DNA of 64,000 bases, from contig JAQTZL010000004.1 of the NCBI GenBank assembly GCA_028687755.1, positions 1 through 64,000 on the forward strand, in the 5' to 3' direction. Shown piece by piece: positions 24,856-32,848 of the stretch. Numbering within the stretch: position 1 is the first letter of the stretch; the number at the start of each line of letters is the position of its first letter. The DNA is from Candidatus Nanopelagicales bacterium. GTDB taxonomy: Bacteria > Actinomycetota > Actinomycetes > S36-B12. Made by a program: the position numbers and the translations under genes. The notes below the pieces were generated by a model. It was not told the DNA's origin, made no database searches, and saw only the letters and a program-made list of their open reading frames with translations.

Positions 24856-25227
24856 TTATCCCCACTCCACTGGCTTCATCACGATACTGCCGTCAGCACG
24901 GGTGATCGGCTGTCCGTCGTGATCCCACTCCCACGGGTGTCTTGGCATTTCGCTGACATCGCGGCGGAAAAACCCCAAATGCACCTCAATATTTGGAAGA
25001 GAACGAAGTACTTCCAGGTACCGCTCTTGGCGCTGTGCAGCGTAGAGATTTCCCTGATGCGGTTTAACAATGGCAGTGAAAAACTTCAGGCGGATAACTT
25101 CGTAGTGTGGCAACGCAATGCTTGCCAATTTGGTGACATCAAGCCAAAGATGCTCAGTACCGATGAGCGACCGGCGAAAAAGATTGAAGCCATCTACGTA
25201 AACGTAAATGGATGGCTTTGAACTCAT
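24856..25227 (-). CDS. NYN-domain (LabA/DUF88-like) protein, apparently C-terminally truncated
   Basis: 123 residues. The N-terminal SIYVYVDGFNLFRRSL motif (6-21), with its metal-binding Asp, marks the NYN branch of PIN-like nucleases, followed by IRLKFFTAIV and the LGFFRRDV region. Full NYN proteins continue with a lysine-glycine-acidic motif (usual form EEKGSDVNLA) and a last strand-helix pair carrying further acidic residues. Here the frame stops at VMKPVEWG, where that motif should begin, 4 bases before the terminator. It therefore looks cut off and probably inactive, or is a minimal version. Second ATG chosen as start: TAGGTT is 6 bases upstream of it. Confidence 0.72.
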   Translation of the reverse strand: MSSKPSIYVYVDGFNLFRRSLIGTEHLWLDVTKLASIALPHYEVIRLKFFTAIVKPHQGNLYAAQRQERYLEVLRSLPNIEVHLGFFRRDVSEMPRHPWEWDHDGQPITRADGSIVMKPVEWG

Positions 25228-25233
25228 CATTGA

Positions 25234-25239
25234 AACCTA
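25234..25239 (-). promoter_or_regulatory. -10 box (TAGGTT) of NYN gene
   Basis: TAGGTT is 6 bases before the second of two adjacent ATG codons, fitting a leaderless start at 25227. The inverted repeat CTTGGCA-TGGT-TGCCAAG at 25242-25259 lies immediately upstream and could be an operator. Confidence 0.45.
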
Positions 25240-25316
25240 GTCTTGGCATGGTTGCCAAGCGAACACTTATCCACAGGCGATGAAGACACAGCTGTGGTGC
25301 TTTTGGAGGCTAAACC

Positions 25317-25330
25317 ATTCCTTGAGGAAT
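25317..25330. repeat. Perfect inverted repeat ATTCCT-TG-AGGAAT
   Basis: A 6+6 palindrome with 2-base spacer that includes the Shine-Dalgarno (GAGGA) of the 23-codon frame at 25332. It could be an operator, or an RNA fold that hides the ribosome site. A wider pair, CCACAG ... CTGTGG, surrounds 25271-25297. Confidence 0.35.
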
Positions 25331-25331
25331 C

Positions 25332-25403
25332 GTGCGTAAAGTATTAACCATCAATGCAGGGGTTTCACTCGAAGAAGCTCTGGCCCTAGTGAGAAAGCGG
25401 TAG
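25332..25403 (+). CDS. Possible 23-residue peptide upstream of HicB-like gene
   Basis: GTG 25332 lies 3 bases after GAGGA and opens 23 codons (MRKVLTINAGVSLEEALALV then RKR), ending with TAG 2 bases before the ATG of the HicB-like gene. The placement suggests a coupled minigene or the stump of a former partner gene. It does not resemble HicA. Small size makes this uncertain. Confidence 0.35.
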   Translation: MRKVLTINAGVSLEEALALVRKR

Positions 25404-25405
25404 CC

Positions 25406-25609
25406 ATGACAATCACAGTCGCCTATCGCGATCACGATGGGTTTTGGGAAGCGAGCAGCGCGCAGGTGCCAGCTCTAATTGTTGGTGATCAAGACCTAGG
25501 TGCGTTGCGAATAATGGTCCGTGAGGCCCTCAACGATTATTTAGAAGATGAACAACTTGAGTTGGTTGAAGTACTCGAACCCATTTCAGCTTCTCAGGTT
25601 TTTGGATAA
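25406..25609 (+). CDS. HicB/DUF1902-like small protein (orphan antitoxin-like)
   Basis: 67 residues with the compact beta-strand/helix pattern of the HicB-like and DUF1902 proteins: ITVAYRDHDGFWEASSAQVP then ALIVGDQDLGALRIMVREAL. HicB antitoxins mimic dsRNA-binding folds and neutralise HicA, but no HicA toxin gene is next to it. It follows a 23-codon frame by 2 bases and precedes a GT4 gene by 9 bases, so it may be co-transcribed with glycan synthesis. It may be a relic of a toxin-antitoxin module or a regulator. Family fold likely, function unknown. Confidence 0.72.
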   Translation: MTITVAYRDHDGFWEASSAQVPALIVGDQDLGALRIMVREALNDYLEDEQLELVEVLEPISASQVFG

Positions 25610-25618
25610 ATAGGTTTC

Positions 25619-26782
25619 ATGACATACGTCGGCATCGACATCGAGCAGTTCATTCGCGATCCGTACGGCACGGGTATTCAGCGGGTGCTTCAGTATTTGG
25701 CCAAAGAATGGCCAAGTGAAGAGGTCCAGGCGGATTTCGTTATTCCAAACCCTGCACGCATTGGCGAATACCTGCTGCTGCAACCAGAACAGGCAGCGGC
25801 CCTCATTGGCTTGGCTTTTCAACACCGCGAACCTGCTGATGATGTGCTTGGCATTGTTCATGCTTATGTTGCTGAACACGTGCAATCGCGGGATTACACA
25901 ATCGTCAAGCTTGGTGATCTCGTCAGTTTGTATGACACCTGGTTACTCCCTGAGGTTTCCTATCTGCCAAGCGTGCTCGAACGATTCGAAATTTTCCGTC
26001 GTTGCATGCGCACGGTGATGATCGGTTATGACACATTGCCGATGACCGAACCAGCGAACTACCGCTTTAAACCAGGAAATTCAGCTTGGGTAAGCGAATA
26101 CTTCAGACTCCTTGCTGTTGCTGATGATGTGGTGTGCATTAGTGACTATGCCCGTGATTCGATTCTTGATCGCCTTCGCCGAGACCGTGCACTACCAATC
26201 CGCGTAGCTCACCCAGGTGGTGACCATCTTGAATCCAGAAAATCAAAGGCGCCAGCGAAAACTCGATTCAGCCGCCTTGGCACCCTTGAAGCTCGCAAAC
26301 GCCCAGTGGAAATCCTTGAAGGTTTCAAACAAGCTGTTGATCAAGGCTTGGATGCCGAACTTCTCTACATCGGCAAGAAATCTTCCTCTGATGAAGCAAT
26401 CAACCAAGCAATCCAACAAGCAATCGATGAGAGCTACCCAGTGGCCTGGGTACGAGGTGCTTCAGATGCTGAGGTGTACAACCTCGTGAATGAAAGTTCA
26501 GTCTTTCTCTCGATCGGTATTGAGGGTTATGGCATCCCCGTGCTTGAAGCAATTCGTGTTGGTACGCCAGTGATTTTTGATGGCGTGCAGCCAGCAGGAG
26601 AACTCATGGTGGGTAAGGGTGCGCTGCAAGTTCCTTGTGATTCAACGCAAAACCTGGCAGCAATGTTTTTGCGCTTTGGCCATCAAGAACACCTGAATGA
26701 AACGAAGGCATCGTTGGATTCAGAGGCTGTACCTACGTGGTCTGCATTTGCGCAGGCTGTAGCCGAGAGTTGCCAGCACTAA
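25619..26782 (+). CDS. GT4 glycosyltransferase
   Basis: 387 residues, GT-B fold. It opens YVGIDIEQFIRDPYGTGIQR, resembling the start of the GT4 at 5993. The donor domain begins FSRLGTLEARKRPVEILEGF near residue 220 and has FLSIGIEGYGIPVLEAIRVG near 297. ATG 25619 is chosen; TAAATA lies 6 bases upstream. The 3' end overlaps the convergent membrane-protein gene by 50 bases. Sugar unknown. Confidence 0.9.
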   Translation: MTYVGIDIEQFIRDPYGTGIQRVLQYLAKEWPSEEVQADFVIPNPARIGEYLLLQPEQAAALIGLAFQHREPADDVLGIVHAYVAEHVQSRDYTIVKLGDLVSLYDTWLLPEVSYLPSVLERFEIFRRCMRTVMIGYDTLPMTEPANYRFKPGNSAWVSEYFRLLAVADDVVCISDYARDSILDRLRRDRALPIRVAHPGGDHLESRKSKAPAKTRFSRLGTLEARKRPVEILEGFKQAVDQGLDAELLYIGKKSSSDEAINQAIQQAIDESYPVAWVRGASDAEVYNLVNESSVFLSIGIEGYGIPVLEAIRVGTPVIFDGVQPAGELMVGKGALQVPCDSTQNLAAMFLRFGHQEHLNETKASLDSEAVPTWSAFAQAVAESCQH

Positions 26783-28004
26783 GAGTTGCCGGCAGCACGA
26801 GCGCAGCAATTGGAATCAGGATCGTCAGCGGAATCAAGTGACGTTCATGTTCGATTCCGTCAGCGCCCCAAATAGCGAATGCAGTGACAGCAGCGGTAAG
26901 TATCAAGAGCACGGTCGAGATGACTCCAAACACTGAAACCCGTAACCGTGATCCCGAAACCAACAAAAAGACAAGTCCGATTGCTAGGTACACCAGAGAG
27001 ATCAACCAGGTAGTCCAATTTGGCATGAGCAGGGTGCTCAATGCATCAGGCATAGCGCGAGCTGCTGAGTATGGGAAGTAATGCCAAGTGATCGCAACAT
27101 CAAAGAAATTCTGAATTGCAGTCGCTGGCATCTGCATCACCCAAGTTGTGAGGCCTGTTTTAGAACTCTGCAGCCATAGAAATGCATCGGGGCAGACGCT
27201 CGCTAAATTTTCCTTGAGTTTCCACATGTCATCCCAAGGCGCTGGCCCATTAATTGCGGTCGTGATCGGCTCGCATTGACCAATGTTTTCCAGTGCATGT
27301 GGTCTAAATGAAGGAGTCTTATCCATCAGGTTGTCGATCGCGTATCGATAGCGGTATTTCGCATCCGAGGAAAGCAAGGTAAGTCGCGCAATACCCCAGA
27401 AAGCCGCTGGCAGAATTGCCAAAAACCCAAGCCCAGCAACAGATAGCTGCCTGCGCATTCGATAGAACCACACAGCACTGATGGCCACCACGACCACAAC
27501 AAGTGGTGTGAGTTGCGGGCGATCAATAATGAGATTTGAGCCTGCAATCACGCTCAAGAACAGTGACCACGTTGTGCGTCGCTGCACCAGCCAGATGATT
27601 GAAGCCAACCATAAAGCTGAGAAGCTAATCGCCAAGCTTTCAGAAGCGAGGAACATGTTCCACGACCACAGTGGCGTGGTCATCGATACGACAAGTGTCA
27701 GTACAGCCAAGACAAGCCCGGACCTCTTCCATGCTGTGCGAGCAAGGATCACGTATGCAAGTAGCAACCAGCAAGCAACATAAATCGCGACCTGCAAGAA
27801 CGTTACGAGTTCAGGACTTTTTGCTGTTGTGTACAGCAACACGGGTGTGAACCCGGGGTTTTGAATGTCAAAGAGCGTTGAGCCGAAGTAGCGGTAAGTA
27901 TCACCAAATTCCTGTGGATCGTTCACGATCCAAGCGATGAAGTTCCATGCCGCGTACAGAACTGCAATGAGTGGAAAAGTGATTCGACGCAATTGACTCA
28001 ACAC
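26733..28004 (-). CDS. Multi-pass membrane protein, probable GT-C type
   Basis: 423 residues with about 9-10 membrane segments. A large outer-face loop before the first repeat region (NDPQEFGDTYRYFG) and a central loop with two Cys (IGQCEPITT, LASVCPDAFLWLQ) resemble membrane glycosyltransferases that use lipid-linked sugars. Its last 50 bases overlap the convergent GT4 gene, so the two C-termini are encoded by the same DNA on opposite strands. GTG start with GGGGGA 7 bases before it. A GT4 gene and neuB-like gene lie upstream on the same strand. Confidence 0.75.
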   Translation of the reverse strand: MLSQLRRITFPLIAVLYAAWNFIAWIVNDPQEFGDTYRYFGSTLFDIQNPGFTPVLLYTTAKSPELVTFLQVAIYVACWLLLAYVILARTAWKRSGLVLAVLTLVVSMTTPLWSWNMFLASESLAISFSALWLASIIWLVQRRTTWSLFLSVIAGSNLIIDRPQLTPLVVVVVAISAVWFYRMRRQLSVAGLGFLAILPAAFWGIARLTLLSSDAKYRYRYAIDNLMDKTPSFRPHALENIGQCEPITTAINGPAPWDDMWKLKENLASVCPDAFLWLQSSKTGLTTWVMQMPATAIQNFFDVAITWHYFPYSAARAMPDALSTLLMPNWTTWLISLVYLAIGLVFLLVSGSRLRVSVFGVISTVLLILTAAVTAFAIWGADGIEHERHLIPLTILIPIAALVLPATLSAGNSRLQPAQMQTT

Positions 28005-28061
28005 GGTGGTATCCCCCGATAGCGGTGACGCTGATGATTACAGGAAGTCTAGGGAAACGAT

Positions 28062-29060
28062 CTAATGCCCAAAGAGCGCAACATCCAGCTGAGCAATGTT
28101 TTGTTGCCAATTTGCTCTAGTCACCACTTGTTCGCGTGCCCGATGAACACTGGCTTCCGAGTTACTTGCAAGAACGGTCATGAGAGCCGAAGCAATGCTT
28201 GCGGGTGATCCGGTCGTGAAGGTTGAACCGGTGACTCCGTCATCTACCCAACCAAGATTGCCAGGGGTTTCTGATGCCACAACCGGCGTTTTGCAGGCCA
28301 TTGCCTGAAGGAGGGTCACGGAGGTGCCATCAACTTCAGAAGCGGTGACGTAGCAGGCAGCCGATCGAAGCCATGGAGCTAATTCGGTTTCAGCGATGGT
28401 GCCGATGAAGCGGACTCGATCCTCGAGCCCTAATTCAGCGACCCGAGCTTGTAACGCAGGAGTCAGTGAGCCTGAATGGCCGATCACGAGTACGGCATCT
28501 GGCTCAAGATCTGCCATCTGTGCGAAGCCTTCGAGGATGTCGCCCACTCGATAGAGCTCTTCGTGGGCACGAAGGGACAACACGACTTGGGAATTTGGAG
28601 CAAGGCCCAGCGACGAGAGATCAACGCGTGGGCCTTCGGGGGTGAACGCATCAAGGTCGATTCCCCAGGGGATGAACGTGACAGATTTCGAGTCAACACC
28701 AGCTGCGTTAGTGATCAGTTTTGTTGGTTCCGAATCGACAATGACTCCCTTAAGTAAAGGCAGCCATGCCAAATTGCGTTGAGCGATGAGTTCGAAGAGA
28801 TCAAAACCCCACGACAAACCAACAACGCGCAAGAACGGTGATTGGGCAATCAGATGTTGCGTGATTGTGGTGAGTGGCCCAGCAAGAACAGGAAGCGAAT
28901 CACCTGCGATGGAGGTTACGTAACTACCTACATCTTCTAGGGAACATTCGCGGCCAACAACCACAACTGCAGGGTTGTGGCCAAGCGTGATGAGCGCTTG
29001 TGTCCACCGTTGATCGTGAATGCCCCAGGTGGCACTCACATATACACAGTCGACACTCAT
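28062..29060 (-). CDS. GT4 glycosyltransferase
   Basis: 332 residues, somewhat short for GT4. The N-domain begins VDCVYVSATWGIHDQRWTQA. The donor domain has VVLSLRAHEELYRVGDILEG near residue 163 and YVTASEVDGTSVTLLQAMAC near 240. ATG 29058-29060 has TAATTT 7 bases upstream. It follows the NeuB-family gene after 10 bases, so it could transfer that product, but a GT4 using CMP-sugars would be unusual. Specificity unknown. Confidence 0.88.
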   Translation of the reverse strand: MSVDCVYVSATWGIHDQRWTQALITLGHNPAVVVVGRECSLEDVGSYVTSIAGDSLPVLAGPLTTITQHLIAQSPFLRVVGLSWGFDLFELIAQRNLAWLPLLKGVIVDSEPTKLITNAAGVDSKSVTFIPWGIDLDAFTPEGPRVDLSSLGLAPNSQVVLSLRAHEELYRVGDILEGFAQMADLEPDAVLVIGHSGSLTPALQARVAELGLEDRVRFIGTIAETELAPWLRSAACYVTASEVDGTSVTLLQAMACKTPVVASETPGNLGWVDDGVTGSTFTTGSPASIASALMTVLASNSEASVHRAREQVVTRANWQQNIAQLDVALFGH

Positions 29061-29067
29061 GGGAAAT

Positions 29068-29073
29068 AAATTA
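29068..29073 (-). promoter_or_regulatory. -10 box (TAATTT) of GT4 gene
   Basis: TAATTT is 7 bases before the ATG. It overlaps the end of the NeuB-family gene, so the GT4 may have its own leaderless promoter as well as read-through from upstream. Confidence 0.4.
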
Positions 29074-30141
29074 CGCAGTCACATCTGACCAGTGAAGTTC
29101 TTCACCGAATACCAGGTCGCGATTCAGAGTTGTTCCAAGCACCTTGGCAAACTCGTGCGCAGGAATTGCATCTGCTGGCGCTGGGCGCAGCACTTCGATA
29201 TCAGCTTCAGTGATCACGTTTCCTGCAGCGATTGGTCGCGCGGCACGCACGCAACGACGTTGTAATACAACGGTTTGTTCTTCATTTGGTTCCACGCGCT
29301 TTTGTCCGGTGCCAAGTGCTGCTTCCAACATTCGAGTGTCATCAACCATTGCTCGCCACGTTGTTGGATCAAGTGAGAAGCCATGATCTGGACCAACGCG
29401 CTTGGTATCATCAGTGAAGTGTTTTTCGACAACGCGAGCACCAAGCGTCACGGCGCCAAGCACAGTGACGTGTCCTGGAGTGTGATCAGAAAGTCCAAGA
29501 GTGACTCCTGGATACATCGAAGCGAATTGCGAAAGCACACGCAGATTCACGTATTGAATATTTTCAATTGAACCCGTGTAGTTGGTATTGCATTGCATCA
29601 ACACAATTGGCACGTTTGCTGCGGCAAGAAGATCCATCGCGCGTTCAACATCTTGCAAAGATGCGGCTCCTGCCGCAATTAAGACAGGCTTGCCAATGTC
29701 AGCGATGAACTGAAGTTCTTCAAGCCAGTTCACGTCACCCGAACCAACCTTGAATGCATTCATGTACGGGTTGAGGTGCGTGACTGCTTCAAGGTCGTAA
29801 GGAGCGGACATGAACTCAATGCCGATGCTTTGAGCATGAGCAGCCAGCTTGGCGGTCCAATCCCAATCAACAGCGGCGTCTTCATAGACCTCAAATACGG
29901 ATTTGGTCCAAGCAGCTTGATGGGACTGCTGGCCACCAAGGGAGCGGAAGCCATAGTCAGAAACGATGTGAGCGGCGCGGAAGTGCTGGAACTTGGCGCA
30001 ATCGGCGCCAGCTTCCTTGGCCAGGGTCATGAGCTCAAGGGCGCGATCGAGGTCGCCATCGTGGTTGGCCGCGATGTCGGCAATGAAATAGGTCGGCTGG
30101 TCAGGGCCAACCAAACGATCACCTAGCGCAAACGTGCTCAC
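29071..30141 (-). CDS. NeuB-family nonulosonic acid synthase with SAF domain
   Basis: 356 residues. The TIM-barrel domain (about 15-290) condenses phosphoenolpyruvate with a 6-deoxy or N-acetyl hexose to give a nine-carbon acid. Metal-binding His220 (LSDHTPG) and His241 (VEKHFT) are present, with IADIAANHDGD, KVGSGD and GPDHGFSLDP. The C-terminal SAF antifreeze-like domain (about 293-356) has ITEADIEVLRPAPADAIPAH. Whether it makes sialic, legionaminic or pseudaminic acid cannot be read. GTG 30139-30141 follows GGAGG by 4 bases; the frame is open further. SpsF-, PseB- and aminotransferase-type genes lie 24-31 kb away in this window. Confidence 0.92.
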   Translation of the reverse strand: MSTFALGDRLVGPDQPTYFIADIAANHDGDLDRALELMTLAKEAGADCAKFQHFRAAHIVSDYGFRSLGGQQSHQAAWTKSVFEVYEDAAVDWDWTAKLAAHAQSIGIEFMSAPYDLEAVTHLNPYMNAFKVGSGDVNWLEELQFIADIGKPVLIAAGAASLQDVERAMDLLAAANVPIVLMQCNTNYTGSIENIQYVNLRVLSQFASMYPGVTLGLSDHTPGHVTVLGAVTLGARVVEKHFTDDTKRVGPDHGFSLDPTTWRAMVDDTRMLEAALGTGQKRVEPNEEQTVVLQRRCVRAARPIAAGNVITEADIEVLRPAPADAIPAHEFAKVLGTTLNRDLVFGEELHWSDVTA

Positions 30142-30167
30142 GAAGCCTCCGTAGTCGAGTTGGCGCA

Positions 30168-30173
30168 ATCGTA
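30168..30173 (-). promoter_or_regulatory. Possible -10 box (TACGAT) of neuB-like gene
   Basis: TACGAT would give a leader of about 20 bases holding the GGAGG site before GTG 30141. It lies in the divergent gap shared with the DUF2142 gene. Confidence 0.35.
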
Positions 30174-30229
30174 CGGAAGAGTGACCAGATCGACGATTGC
30201 CTGCGGTCAATCCGGGGCAAATTCCTCTT

Positions 30230-30235
30230 TAGGAT
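30230..30235 (+). promoter_or_regulatory. -10 box (TAGGAT) of DUF2142 gene
   Basis: TAGGAT is 6 bases before GTG 30242 without a Shine-Dalgarno, a clean leaderless start. Confidence 0.5.
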
Positions 30236-30241
30236 GCCCAT

Positions 30242-31753
30242 GTGAGGAAACGCGCCTGGTGGCTCCTGCCCATTGCCTTCTTCATCATGTGCGCCGGCTG
30301 GGCTGTGACCTCGCCCGTGGGATCCGCCCCTGATGACGATTACCACCTGAGCTCGATCTGGTGTGGCCAAGGCGATCGGGCCAATGCCTGCGAAACAGAC
30401 CCGGCCTATCCCAACACCCGCAAGGTGCCCCGCAATGTGGTGGACGCCGCGGATTGCTACCGATGGCTAGCTGATGTCACAGCTAAGTGCCAATACGCCA
30501 CGATCAACGACACCACGATGATCTGGACTGAACGCATCAACGACATCCAAGGCCTCTACCCACCGGGCTTCTACAAAGTGATGTCGGTGTTCGTTGGGCC
30601 AAACCTTGAACGGTCAGTTGTTGCGATGCGCTTATTCAACGCAATGATCGCCGCACTCTTACTTGCAGCAATTATGCGATTGGCACCCAAAGGAATTTCG
30701 AGTGCGGCTGCGGTTGCGATACCCGCGACCTTTATTCCATTAGGCATCTTCATTACAGCCTCCACGAATCCCAGTGCCTGGACGATTATGGGTATCGCCG
30801 GTTACTGGACTTTCGCCTTGGCTTGGTTGCAATGGCGTAGACATGATGACCCAGAAAATGCTGCAGTTAAAGGGAAATCACGGGATCGGCGAGCGATCTT
30901 GCTGGCCTTCGGAACGATTGTTTGTGCGTTTCTTGCGATGAGCAGTCGTGTAGATGCCAACACGTATGTTGTGCTCACCACCATCGTTGTGTTGACTATC
31001 AATGGTTGGAAGAAAGCACGCCAGAGTCCTCGAAAGTTCTGGACTCTCATTGCAATAAGTGTGATTGCAATTATTTTGTATTTCACAGTTTCGTCGGCAA
31101 CATTGCTCGGTGCCGGTGATGGTGGCGTGATCGGCGATGCAGATTCGGGCGTAGGTCTGTTGCTCACCAACATCACTCAATTGCCTCAACTCTTCCAAGG
31201 CATCGTGGGTGGAGCCCTTGGCTGGTTCGACACCGCAATGCCCGCAAGCGTCACCTTTATCGGTGTGCTCGTAGTTGGTGCGCTGCTCTATCGCGGGCTA
31301 GCCCAAGCAGATAAGCGACAGATCATCGCCATGGCTATCGCTGCTAGTGCACTGGTGTTCGTACCGCTTGCCTACCTACAGCAGCAGCGCCTCAACGTTG
31401 GTGAACTTGTGCAACCGCGCTACCTACTGCCGCTGCTCACAATCTTGGTCGCAACCGCGGGCTTGAGTTTCAAGCCAACTCAAAAACTATCGCTACCTAA
31501 AGCCCCGGCGATCTCGTTGGGTGTATTGCTCTCGATCAGCGCGATGGTTGCGTATTGGGCAAATATTCAGCGCTACATCGCCGGCCAGCAGCACCCTCTC
31601 ATTGAAGGCACCCTCCCGATTAAGTGGGAACCGCTGTTGGGTGTGCCATTCATCCCTGTCAATTTCATCACGGCGGCAGCGACCTGCGTTTGGCTCGTGG
31701 GTCTATTTCTTTGGGTGGGCACGAGCAAGCAGCGAGCCTCGTCCGCGCGCTAG
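30242..31753 (+). CDS. DUF2142 family membrane protein
   Basis: 503 residues with about 11 membrane segments. After the first segment comes WAVTSPVGSAPDDDYHLSSI, the DUF2142 hallmark in which an aspartate-rich loop resembles the catalytic site of GT-C transferases. A long extracytoplasmic loop follows, with four Cys in two close groups (SIWCGQGDRANACETD, DCYRW ... AKCQYA). DUF2142 proteins are common beside polysaccharide genes in actinobacteria and probably use lipid-linked sugar donors. It heads a plus-strand unit with GT2 and DUF2304 genes. Confidence 0.88.
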   Translation: MRKRAWWLLPIAFFIMCAGWAVTSPVGSAPDDDYHLSSIWCGQGDRANACETDPAYPNTRKVPRNVVDAADCYRWLADVTAKCQYATINDTTMIWTERINDIQGLYPPGFYKVMSVFVGPNLERSVVAMRLFNAMIAALLLAAIMRLAPKGISSAAAVAIPATFIPLGIFITASTNPSAWTIMGIAGYWTFALAWLQWRRHDDPENAAVKGKSRDRRAILLAFGTIVCAFLAMSSRVDANTYVVLTTIVVLTINGWKKARQSPRKFWTLIAISVIAIILYFTVSSATLLGAGDGGVIGDADSGVGLLLTNITQLPQLFQGIVGGALGWFDTAMPASVTFIGVLVVGALLYRGLAQADKRQIIAMAIAASALVFVPLAYLQQQRLNVGELVQPRYLLPLLTILVATAGLSFKPTQKLSLPKAPAISLGVLLSISAMVAYWANIQRYIAGQQHPLIEGTLPIKWEPLLGVPFIPVNFITAAATCVWLVGLFLWVGTSKQRASSAR

Positions 31754-31758
31754 TGGAC

Positions 31759-31764
31759 TACCGT
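31759..31764 (+). promoter_or_regulatory. Possible -10 box (TACCGT) of GT2 gene
   Basis: TACCGT is 8 bases before ATG 31773, and the gap after the previous gene is only 19 bases. Read-through from the DUF2142 gene is equally possible. Confidence 0.3.
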
Positions 31765-31772
31765 TACCCCTC

Positions 31773-32498
31773 ATGACATCTAAGAAGACCCTCGTGGCCA
31801 TCCCGGCCTGGAATGAGGAGGGATCGATCGCTGATGTCATCGCCAAGGTCCAGGAACACCGCCCAGATGCGGATATTTTGGTCGTAAATGACGGATCCAT
31901 GGATTCGACGGCTGAAGTGGCCAAGGCTGCCGGCGCGACAGTAGTGAATCTTCCCTTCAACGTCGGTGTTGGTGGCGCCATGCGTACCGCCTTCCTATAC
32001 GCGTCACGCGAGGGATACGACGCCATGGTGCAAGTTGATGCAGACGGTCAGCATGACCCGGCGGACCTCGATCGCGTTCTCGATGGCCTAGATGAAGCTG
32101 ATGTAGTGGTCGGCACTCGATTCCATCCAAACTCGATGTATTTCGTCGGAGGTCCTCGACGTTGGGCAATGGTGTTGCTTTCAAAATCCTTGAGCCGCAT
32201 GAACAGGGGAACGATCTCGGATCCCACTTCAGGTTTTCGCAGTGCAGGACCGAAAGCAATCGCGCTCTTTGCAGTGGATTACCCCGCTGATTACCTGGGT
32301 GACACCGTTGGTTCTTTAGCCATCGCCATTCGCAACGGTCTAGTGGTTCACGAAACTCCAGTGACCATGTATTTCCGCCAAGCTGGTCGCCCAAGTAAGA
32401 ATGCGATTTGGTCTGCTCTGTATCTCGGCCGCGCAACACTTGCGATCATCGCTACGGCGACTCGTTCAAAGAAAACACCGAAGGGTGATGCAGCATGA
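31773..32498 (+). CDS. GT2 glycosyltransferase, dolichyl/polyprenyl-phosphate sugar synthase-like
   Basis: 241 residues. LVAIPAWNEEGSIADVIAKV opens the fold, ILVVNDGSMDSTAEVAKAAG binds the nucleotide and VQVDADGQHDPADL holds the metal. This is the DPM1-like GT2 group that loads a sugar on polyprenyl phosphate. It is immediately followed by a DUF2304 membrane gene (4-base overlap), a pairing common in bacteria, in which the small membrane protein probably anchors the soluble transferase. ATG 31773 is the first good start; the frame is open upstream inside the DUF2142 gene. Its product could feed the DUF2142-type GT-C enzymes. Confidence 0.93.
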   Translation: MTSKKTLVAIPAWNEEGSIADVIAKVQEHRPDADILVVNDGSMDSTAEVAKAAGATVVNLPFNVGVGGAMRTAFLYASREGYDAMVQVDADGQHDPADLDRVLDGLDEADVVVGTRFHPNSMYFVGGPRRWAMVLLSKSLSRMNRGTISDPTSGFRSAGPKAIALFAVDYPADYLGDTVGSLAIAIRNGLVVHETPVTMYFRQAGRPSKNAIWSALYLGRATLAIIATATRSKKTPKGDAA

Positions 32499-32848
32499 CC
32501 GCAAATATTCTCGCGGGCATCACCGCCATCGTCACGTTCCTGTTTGTGCTGAACATGCTTCGCAAAGGTGCGCTTCGCGAAAAGTATGCGGTGCTCTGGT
32601 TGTTCTTCTCGGGTGTCGCACTAGTTTTCGCACTCATTCCGGATTCACTCAATTGGGTCGCGACCAAACTTGGCGTCGCCTATCCAGTGAACCTCGTGTT
32701 CTTTGTACTCGCTGTGTTACTCGTTCTTGTCAGCGTGCAGCTGAGCCACGAACTCAGCCGACATGAAATGCGGATTCGTCGCCTCGCTGAAGAAGTTGCA
32801 TTGCTGCGTCAAGAAATTCAGGAAGAGCGCGAGAATCGTGATCAATGA
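32495..32848 (+). CDS. DUF2304 small membrane protein
   Basis: 117 residues: three membrane segments (about 4-22, 33-52, 66-86, the last with VLLVLVSVQLSHELSR), then a charged helix (RRLAEEVALLRQEIQEEREN) likely to form a coiled coil. The N-terminal half matches DUF2304. It overlaps the GT2 gene upstream by 4 bases (ATGA) and the next glycosyltransferase by 11 bases. A role as membrane partner of the GT2 is inferred from the conserved pairing. Confidence 0.9.
   Translation: MTANILAGITAIVTFLFVLNMLRKGALREKYAVLWLFFSGVALVFALIPDSLNWVATKLGVAYPVNLVFFVLAVLLVLVSVQLSHELSRHEMRIRRLAEEVALLRQEIQEERENRDQ

Noticed and set aside
25242-25259. CTTGGCA-TGGT-TGCCAAG inverted repeat
   Set aside because: Not listed as a separate feature: it may be an operator of the NYN gene, but there is no second copy or nearby regulator to support it. 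It is mentioned with the promoter.
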